A stretch of DNA of 64,000 nt, taken from contig NC_049985.1 of the NCBI RefSeq assembly GCF_000003815.2, positions 3,108,970 to 3,172,969 of the forward strand, read 5' to 3'. Shown one piece after another: positions 57,538 through 64,000 of the stretch (within the stretch, counting starts at the first letter, position 1; every line of letters begins with the position of its first letter). Made by a program: the position numbers and the translations under genes. The stretch is from Branchiostoma floridae. Taxonomy: Eukaryota; Chordata; Leptocardii; Amphioxiformes; Branchiostomatidae. Under the pieces are notes generated by a model that worked only from the letters and a program-made list of their open reading frames with translations, did not search any database and had not been told where the DNA came from.

Positions 57538-59274
57538 ATGGAAGATCCCAGCTCCAGACAGCGTGGAGCAAAGCCCTACATGTGTGGGGAGTGTGGGTAC
57601 AGGACAGCTCACAAGTGTGACTTATCCAGACACATGAGAACCCATACAGGGGAAAGACCCTACATGTGTGACCAGTGTGACTATTCTGCAGCAAGGAAAG
57701 CCCAGTTGGACCTTCACCATCTTGCTAAGCACACAAGTGAGAAATCCTACGTTTGTGATGAGTGTGGGTACAAGACAGCGGTAAAGTCGAACCTATCCCG
57801 ACATGTACGAATTCATACAGGCAAAAAACCCTACAAGTGCGACCAGTGTGACTATTCTGCAGCACGGAAATATCATTTGGACAGGCATCGTGCAAAACAT
57901 ACCGGAGAGAAACCCTTCAAGTGTGACCAGTGTGACTATTCTGCAGCACAGAAATCCAGTTTGGACAAACATCTAGCAAAACACACTGGTGAGAACCTCT
58001 ACATATGTGATGAGTGTGGGTACAAGACAGCCGAAAAGTCGAACTTATCCAGCCATGTCCGACTTCATACTGGCAAAAAACCCTACAAGTGCGACCAGTG
58101 TGACTATTCTGCAGCATGGAAAGCCAGTTTGAACTATCACCATCTTGCTAAACACACAAGTGAGAAACCCTACGTTTGTGATGAGTGTGGGTACAGGACA
58201 GCTTGCAGGTCTACCCTGGCTAGACACATGAGAACCCATACAGGGGAGAAACCCTACAACTGTGACCAGTGTGACTACTCTGCAGCAAGAAAAGCCCAAT
58301 TGGATTATCACCATCTTGCCAAACACACAAGTGAGAAATCCTACGTTTGTGATGAGTGTGGGTACAAGACAGCGCTAAAATCGTACCTATCCCAACATGT
58401 ACAAATTCACACTGGAAAGAAATCTTACATTTGTGAGGAGTGTGGATACAGGGCAGCTCGAAAGTCTACCTTGACTAGACACATGAGAATTCATACTGGC
58501 AAAAAAACGTACAAATGTGACCAGTGTGACTATTCTGCAGCACAGAAAAGCCATTTAGACCAACATCTAGCAAAACACACTGGTGAGAACCTCTACATTT
58601 GTGATGAGTGTGGGTACAAGACAGCGCAAAAGTCGAACTTATCCAGCCATGTACGAATTCATACAGGCGAAAAACCCTACAAGTGCGACCAGTGTGACTA
58701 TTCTGCAGCATGGAAAGCCAGTTTGGACCATCACCATCTTGCTAAACACACAAGTGAGAAATCCTACATTTGTGATGAGTGTGGATATAGAGCAGCTCTA
58801 ATATCTACCCTGGCTAGACACATGAGAACCCATACAGGTGACAAACCCTACAAGTGTGACCAGTGTGACTATTCTGCAGCACAAAAATCCAGTTTGGACG
58901 TTCATCATCTCGCTAAACACACAAGTGAGAAACCTTTCGTATGTGACAAGTGTGAATACAAGACAGCTCAAAGGTCTAACCTAACCCAACACATGAAAAC
59001 TCATACTGGGGAGAAACCCTACAAGTGCAACCAGTGTGACTATTCTGCAGCGCAGAAATCCAGTTTGGACCAACATGTAGCAAAACACACCGGTATGAAC
59101 CTCTTCGTTTGTGATGAGTGTGGGTACAAGACAGCGCTAAAGTTGAACCTATCTCGACATGTACGAATTCATACTGGGGAAAAACCCTTCAAGTGTGACC
59201 AGTGTGACTATTCTGCTGCACAGAAAAGCAATCTGAAGCAACATCTAGCCAAACACACCAGTGAGAAACCTTAA
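57538..59274 (+). CDS. C2H2 zinc-finger protein, 20 fingers (tandem copy 2)
   Basis: The coding exon opens with ATG directly after the acceptor (ttttttccttacag). It has 578 residues: a leader (MEDPSSRQRGAK), 20 C2H2 fingers with TGEKP/TSEK linkers, then KP and a stop. The two finger types alternate for the most part as in copy 1, but finger 11 (CEECGYRAARKSTLTRH) breaks the alternation, indicating finger gain or unequal exchange. All fingers keep both Cys and both His. Fingers 3-8 are almost identical at the base level to those of copy 1, while the rest differ. The stop TAA is one copy of the target duplication of the MITE at 59275, and finger sequence resumes beyond that MITE. The role is inferred to be nuclear DNA binding; the targets are unknown. 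Confidence 0.93.
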   Translation: MEDPSSRQRGAKPYMCGECGYRTAHKCDLSRHMRTHTGERPYMCDQCDYSAARKAQLDLHHLAKHTSEKSYVCDECGYKTAVKSNLSRHVRIHTGKKPYKCDQCDYSAARKYHLDRHRAKHTGEKPFKCDQCDYSAAQKSSLDKHLAKHTGENLYICDECGYKTAEKSNLSSHVRLHTGKKPYKCDQCDYSAAWKASLNYHHLAKHTSEKPYVCDECGYRTACRSTLARHMRTHTGEKPYNCDQCDYSAARKAQLDYHHLAKHTSEKSYVCDECGYKTALKSYLSQHVQIHTGKKSYICEECGYRAARKSTLTRHMRIHTGKKTYKCDQCDYSAAQKSHLDQHLAKHTGENLYICDECGYKTAQKSNLSSHVRIHTGEKPYKCDQCDYSAAWKASLDHHHLAKHTSEKSYICDECGYRAALISTLARHMRTHTGDKPYKCDQCDYSAAQKSSLDVHHLAKHTSEKPFVCDKCEYKTAQRSNLTQHMKTHTGEKPYKCNQCDYSAAQKSSLDQHVAKHTGMNLFVCDECGYKTALKLNLSRHVRIHTGEKPFKCDQCDYSAAQKSNLKQHLAKHTSEKP

Positions 59275-59433
59275 TCTCCAAGCAGATTTGTCAGTGGCAT
59301 AGGACAGTATCAAAGCTGGCCAAGGAGTATGGCCAACCAAATGGAGTGGCTAGCTGACTCCCTTCAAATGGCCAGCTGCTCTCCTTGGCCAGCTTTGATA
59401 CTATCTTATGCCACAGGTAAATTTCCTTGGAGA
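59275..59433. mobile_element. TCTCCAAGCAGATC-family MITE at the stop of copy 2
   Basis: The element starts TCTCCAAGCAGATTTGTC and ends 'aatttccttggaga'. The arms 'agtatcaaagctggccaagg' and 'ccttggccagctttgatact' pair perfectly. TAA stands on both sides (59272-59274, 59434-59436); the left TAA is in frame as the stop codon of the zinc-finger gene. The 3-bp TAA duplication suggests a Harbinger-type mechanism. Confidence 0.85.
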
Positions 59434-59436
59434 TAA

Positions 59437-59670
59437 GAGAAAAGATGTGATCAAGTGTGACCAGTGTGACTATTCTGCAACATGCAAAAGCAATCGAATC
59501 TGAAGCAACATCTACATGTAGTGAACACGTGGTGAAAAAACCTACAAGTGTGACTATTCTGCAACATGGAAATCCAAGTCGGACCGTTATCATCTTGCTA
59601 AAAACAATTGAGAGACCCTTCATGCGCGACAAGCGTTGGTACAAGACAACCTACACATGTAATTGTTAAA
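59437..59670 (+). pseudogene. Stranded C-terminal fingers of copy 2
   Basis: Beyond the MITE the text 'aagtgtgaccagtgtgacta' then 'ttctgcaacatgcaaaagc' and later 'aaaacctacaagtgtgacta' then 'ttctgcaacatggaaatcc' and 'catcttgctaaaaacaa' is clear finger sequence, with several frame breaks. At least two fingers are recognisable. They no longer belong to the open frame. Confidence 0.8.
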
Positions 59671-59909
59671 CATAAGGGGAATTCACACTCTCAAGATAGT
59701 GAGAAGTGTGCACTGTATGGAGTAGAGGAAGGCTACTTTATCTTGACTTCTTGCAAGAAAAAACAGTACATTGTACATTTGGTAATGTTACTTAATACAA
59801 ATGTAATATAAAAGGCATCCATACTTAAGGCAACCATTAAGTGGCTGGCAGGAGAAAGCGTCATGTGTAATGATATCGATATGAACTCAAGAATTATAGA
59901 ACATGATGT

Positions 59910-60002
59910 ATGAAGCGTGGAACAAAGCCCTACATGTGTGGGGAGTGCGGGAACAGGACAGATCGGAAGTCGCAGTTGTCATGGCATATAAGAACCCATA
60001 CT
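59910..60002 (+). pseudogene. First-finger fragment of a third copy
   Basis: The reading MKRGTKPYMCGECGNRTDRK then SQLSWHIRTHT matches the leader end and finger 1 of the two full genes (RGTKPYMCGECG). It is followed at once by the minisatellite rather than a second finger. It represents the start of a further duplicate that was truncated. Confidence 0.8.
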
Positions 60003-60039
60003 TGGTATGTTACAAAGTTAGATACTAGAGTATGCAGAC

Positions 60040-60840
60040 ATTTTATTGTTCAAACGTTTTTATGAACTTTTTTCTTTTCCTAGAATCATTAACCAGTGAT
60101 GTATATAAATGGGTCGGACATTTTCTTCTTTACACCAGACCTTCTTTATTAACTATTTTGTTTGTTTCTTAGAGTTATAGAACTTAGCCAAATTACAAGT
60201 CAGACTTGTTCTTGTTTATACATGAGGCTATATTTTTTGTTAACTTTAATTTCTTAGAATCATTCTTAGAGTTATCATTTGCTGACTGACCTTGTATGTT
60301 GAAACCAAGTTTGTTTTGCCAGTTTTTGTTTCTGTGAACCATGAGAACTTATTGGTGAATATTGCAAGTTAGACTTAGACTTTTTGATGTTTGTTGTATT
60401 TTGTATTAACATTTTTGTTTGTTTGTCAGAACCATTAGAACTTACAAGTTTAGATGGTCCGGCCTTTTCTAGTTCACATCTGACTTTTATTAGTAGCCCT
60501 TGATGAGTATTACAAGTTAGCTGGTCAGTCATTTTCTTGTTTAAAACTGACGATTTTATGTCAACTATTTTGTTTCTTAGAATTATTGAACCCCAGCCAG
60601 TAATAGATATGAAGTATTGAATGGTCAGACTTTTCTGTTTACAGCTGGCCTTGTTTCTTAACCATTTGTTGGTTTCCTAGCATCCATAGAACTTAAGCCA
60701 AATTAGATATTGGATGTTAAGACCCTTTCTTGTTCACATCTGAGCTTTTTATTAATTGTTTATTTCTTACAACCATCAATACTTATCCAGATAAAAAGTT
60801 TGATGTTCAGACTTTTTCTTGTTTATGACTTACCTTCTAT
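60040..60840. repeat. Minisatellite behind zinc-finger copy 2
   Basis: Same unit as 54560-55380: 'ttcttagaatcatt', 'aacttagccaaattacaagt', 'cagactttttcttgtttac', about eight imperfect copies. Open frames crossing it are low-complexity. Confidence 0.85.
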
Positions 60841-61743
60841 CCTTTTATGTCAGCTATTCTTTCCGTTTGGACTGTACACTGTGATTAACTCCAAACTGTG
60901 AAAAACCTATGTTGGTGTGGTTGCCTACTATACTTTTGACAAGTCGTTTGCGTATTTAACAAACCAAAGTTTGAGAACGTCAGGACAACCTTTGTCTTCC
61001 AAGATTATTACAATCAGTCCATAGGGTCTTGACAAAATATCTGTAAACATACACCAACAGACCTTCCCAAAACGATACCTCCCTTTTTCACGGTGACATC
61101 ACTTCCATTTTCACGGTGGTAACATATATAAATAGATATACTGAAATATAAGCTTAGCACTTTAAGAACAACAACTTGGCAAACCTAACAGTGAAAGAAA
61201 AACAGGACCTCTGTTTTGATGTAGGTCGAGTATAAGGCAAAGCAAACCATAGTCATGGGAAACAGAGAAGGGAACAAAGCCGTACTCTCACTGCTGGGCC
61301 CTGTCAACCCAGCCTGGCAAGGACGCCCTCTCACTGACGGTGACCACACAAACAACAGGAATGGCAAATAACGTAAGCCAGTACTAAAAGTCTGTCGCCA
61401 GAGGTTACCCTCTAGTCACAGACTAATAAAGATTTATCCATAACTTCTCGAGTTATTCTATCCACAAAGCAGACACACAACGCACAGACAGAGAATGACG
61501 GCAACGACAACCTTTTGAGGAGATGACAAATTTCACAAGGTCACGATAACGTTATACACTCAGTCCCAGCTGAAAAGGTTTTCCGTGCAAGTCGCGCGAA
61601 TATTTCTCAGGAACGGACTCACACTGATGGCAACACAATCTGGCCACTAATGTCCAGCCAGATGTAAGAAGCCGGCTCATTCTTAGCGTTTTACGGTTGC
61701 TTTCGCAACATGTAACACTCCTTTCCAGCAGTGCACCCCTTTA

Positions 61744-61942
61744 GGCTTAGGTCACACTTCCAAATCGGGGTCCGGCCGTTACAGTTTTCGTGATGCAAAA
61801 GTATTCTATGAATTCATTAAAATACACAAATTGTCGACATACGATTCACGGGCATAATTTGTGTATATTTCTAGGTACCATTAAGATTTTTCGTTTCTTT
61901 AACATCCCGGCCGGGCCCCCGATAAGAAATGTGACCTAAGCC
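61744..61942. mobile_element. Harbinger-like MITE with TTA duplication
   Basis: GGCTTAGGTCACACTTCC at the left mirrors 'aagaaatgtgacctaagcc' at the right. Inside the ends are CGGGGTCCGGCCG and CGGCCGGGCCCCCG. TTA flanks both sides (61741-61743, 61943-61945). The arms also share 'aaattgtcgacatacg' palindromic text in the middle. Same family as 27785-27995, with a shorter interior of different sequence. Confidence 0.8.
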
Positions 61943-62379
61943 TTAACGATTCGTAGAGGACAAAATATTGCAAAAAACGGGCTCAAAACACTGCACCAGA
62001 TCCTTACATCTGCTTGGAGAATACCTCCCACGACACTTGCCACACGAGCGCGACGTGAGTGCCCCCAAGGGCCCGGAAATAACTTATCGGCACTGAAGAG
62101 CGAGGTCGTCAGCACCTTAAGCCGGCCATTGACACGCAAAGCCTCGCCGTCATTCAGCGGACGCGTCGTGTAACACCGAGCCTGGTAACCATACCATCGT
62201 GTGCTCTCCAGGCACAGGTTCGGCTCCGGCTGCCTTTTTATAATACATTCGCCGGTTGTAGCATGACTGAAGGAAGGAAGGAAGGAATGATGCTGTCGTT
62301 ATCATATGTGCGCGTGTATACAGAGCGCTACCATCATCTGCAAAGATGGAAGGATGCCTACTACTATACGAGTGTGTAT

Positions 62380-62416
62380 AACCAAGGAGTTTTTAAAGCT
62401 CCTTGGTGTAACGTTA
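62380..62416. repeat. Small palindrome
   Basis: 'aaccaaggagttttt' is followed by 'aaagctccttggtgt', a hairpin of about 9-11 paired bases. It may be a remnant of a short foldback family. Confidence 0.5.
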
Positions 62417-62689
62417 TGTGGGTGTGTATGTAAAAGACCAGCTGTCACCAGCATAACTCGATAATGCCTGGATAGATTGTATTGACATTCGGCATTTGGG
62501 TAGGTCTTGATAAGACCTGGAAACGATCAGAGTTTGGGCCCCCTAGCGGCCCATTACGGTATTGCGACAGAACTTCCGTGTGCGAAAGTGCTTCAGCTGC
62601 ACCGGAGAGAACCCTGATAGACTGGATACCAGGTTATGTTACACGGCCAATCCTCAACAACACAACACCTCTCTGTCTCACGCAGATAA

Positions 62690-63120
62690 TGTTCTTCAAG
62701 TGTCACTCGCTTGACTGGCAACAAGGAGCAGTTTTCTCCGTATAAGATAACCGATGACCTTAACGTGACCTTACAGCAGGTGTTCTATTCGCCCCCCTCC
62801 CCTACTCACACGTTTGGGACCCTTTTCCAAGCGTTGAACTTGGATATCTGCAACATTAAGCTAACGATGGGAGAAGAAGCGTTGATTTCGTAATCAATGT
62901 CACATTTAGAAAAAGAACAGCGAGTTTGATTCAATAGTTTTGACAAACAGAAGACGAATCTTCCTTTCCCACGGGGATGATTTTGTTCAAGTGTCATTCG
63001 CCTGACTGGTAACAAAGGGACAGGATCGTCTGTGATGGAACGGTACAAGATAACCAGTGACCTTCACATGACCTTACAGCAGGTGTTCCAATCCCCCCTC
63101 CCCCTGATGAACTTTGGTGA
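62690..63120. repeat. Divergent duplication, offset about 295 bp
   Basis: 'gttcttcaagtgtcactcgc' then 'ttgactggcaacaagg' (about 62691) recurs as 'ttgttcaagtgtcattcgcc' then 'tgactggtaacaaagg' (about 62981). Both are followed by 'tacaagataacc', 'gaccttacagcaggtgttc' and a C-rich run. Confidence 0.75.
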
Positions 63121-63737
63121 ACGTAACTGTCAACGCAAGCGTTGATGTCCTTTCATACTTGATGTCAGATCAAATGGAACATAGATTATAGTAGCATATA
63201 TAGAGATATCAATCTATGTATCTATGTAAAACGTATTGACGGCAAAGTGCGAGCAAGCAACTTGTTCACAAACACAGATAAGTAGCATAGATACAAAACT
63301 ATAAACTGCTGGGTTTAACTATTTATTTGGGACTCTGAATCACTAGCCTGATGGAAACAGAGATGAGTTAAGTAGTCTTTTCTCCTTCAGCAATCTACTG
63401 TTTTAATTGGGTGATAAAATATTGCTTATTACAAGCGAACAAAATTGACAATGCATGAAATGAATACCTCCCAGAAAGTAGATTCACAGAGCTACGACGA
63501 ATTAGCGACATTTACTGGTATTGCAGCACAGCGTCAGACAGAACTAACAGAAGAGCCGAGCGTGAAATGTACAAGATTATATAATAATAATCGTCATCAT
63601 CTGGTGTATTTTGCCAGCCAGTAGGTACCCAAAGTATGAGTAATGAGGCTGTTTAACGTGGTCGAGGCACCTCCTCGAGCACGGGACCCCCGTTTTACGT
63701 CCCTCCCGGAAGACGATTTCGTGGAAAGCTTCGTGAG

Positions 63738-63854
63738 GCTACATCAATCCGGACGTCCTTGGTTGGTCCCCCATCCAAGCACTATCCGGACCGCGCGTTG
63801 CTTAACTTCCGAGATCGAGGGATCGGGTGTACCAACGCGCCACGCGGCCGTAGC
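63738..63854 (-). rRNA. 5S rRNA-like sequence (gene, pseudogene or 5S-derived SINE head)
   Basis: On the minus strand the 117-base sequence starts GCTACGGCCGCGTGG and ends GATTGATGTAGC, so the ends pair (GCTAC/GTAGC) as in helix I. Inside, CGATCTCGGAAGTTAAGCAA and GTGCTTGGATGGGGGACC match the 5S rRNA internal control region (A box and C box of the pol III type 1 promoter) in order and spacing. Length is close to the usual 119-121. Differences lie in helices II/III and in the 3' arm, and the C box has GGGGG where GGGAG is usual. A single copy without tandem neighbours favours a pseudogene, dispersed variant or SINE3-type head. An open frame on the plus strand here is a by-product. Confidence 0.65.
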
Positions 63855-64000
63855 ATGTTACTTTATCTCCAGCGTACAGTAGCAATGGCTTTCATATCCT
63901 TCCATCGGCATGTTGATTAATCCCTGGCCATTTGATACGCTGATGTTCTCAATCTTTCATTGCTGCAGAGATCCTTTTGGAAAATATATTTACGAGGACG

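Larger units (their letters stand above)
60841..63737. other. Noncoding region right of the zinc-finger cluster
   Basis: No gene is supported. It contains the Harbinger-like MITE at 61744, a small foldback at 62380, a duplicated block at 62690-63120 and moderately CpG-rich sequence near 62000-62250. An AATAAA at 61424 could end a long transcript of copy 2, but nothing else supports that. Confidence 0.5.

Noticed and set aside
63643-63882. 79-codon plus-strand frame
   Set aside because: It is the antisense reading of the 5S-like sequence.

Overview
The window reads as animal nuclear DNA from a draft assembly (exactly 100 N at 32610-32709). Introns are long, the coding density is very low, and there is a dense mixture of small inverted-repeat transposons, tRNA-derived SINE pieces, microsatellites and minisatellites. 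A delta-type protocadherin cytoplasmic tail points to a bilaterian, most likely a deuterostome. The repeat spectrum and the tandem C2H2 zinc-finger genes look most like a lancelet (Branchiostoma). That species call is inference from general impression, not a match to a reference.

Left part (1-24480): the 3' end of one plus-strand gene, a delta-protocadherin. An exon at 5540-5759 and the terminal exon at 22105-22922 encode cytoplasmic-tail sequence. They are separated by a 16.3 kb intron and their codon phases fit (phase 1 to phase 1). The 3' UTR probably runs to an AATAAA at 24462. The ectodomain exons must lie to the left of the window. The intron holds several tandem arrays (about 160, 349 and 95 bp units), an hAT MITE with a perfect 8-bp target duplication, and other foldback elements.

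Middle part (24.5-50 kb): I see no confident gene. The DNA is a patchwork of Harbinger-like, hAT-like and unclassified inverted-repeat elements, SINE pieces, microsatellites, a LINE C-terminal relic and one weak candidate exon (43628-43795, minus). Two larger unclassified inverted-repeat elements stand out. One is 38623-39738, with C-rich subrepeated ends. The other is 44771-46903, with perfect 12-bp tips and a 7-bp target duplication.

Right part (50-61 kb): a tandem duplication of an intron-containing C2H2 zinc-finger gene (19 and 20 fingers, coding exons at 51476-53155 and 57538-59274). The duplicated unit includes an upstream MITE, a probable noncoding first exon and a downstream minisatellite. 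Both copies have lost C-terminal fingers, by different lesions: a net 10-nt deletion in copy 1, and in copy 2 a stop codon that coincides with the target-site duplication of a MITE. A 477-bp block is nearly identical between the copies, which suggests gene conversion. A mariner deletion derivative sits behind copy 1, and a perfect 105-bp inverted repeat lies in its intron. Fragments of a third copy lie at about 59.9 kb.

Far right: a Harbinger-like MITE, a local duplication, and a 117-bp 5S rRNA-like sequence on the minus strand (63738-63854). I found no convincing new multi-gene system. The most interesting signals concern zinc-finger gene evolution and the mobile-element ends.
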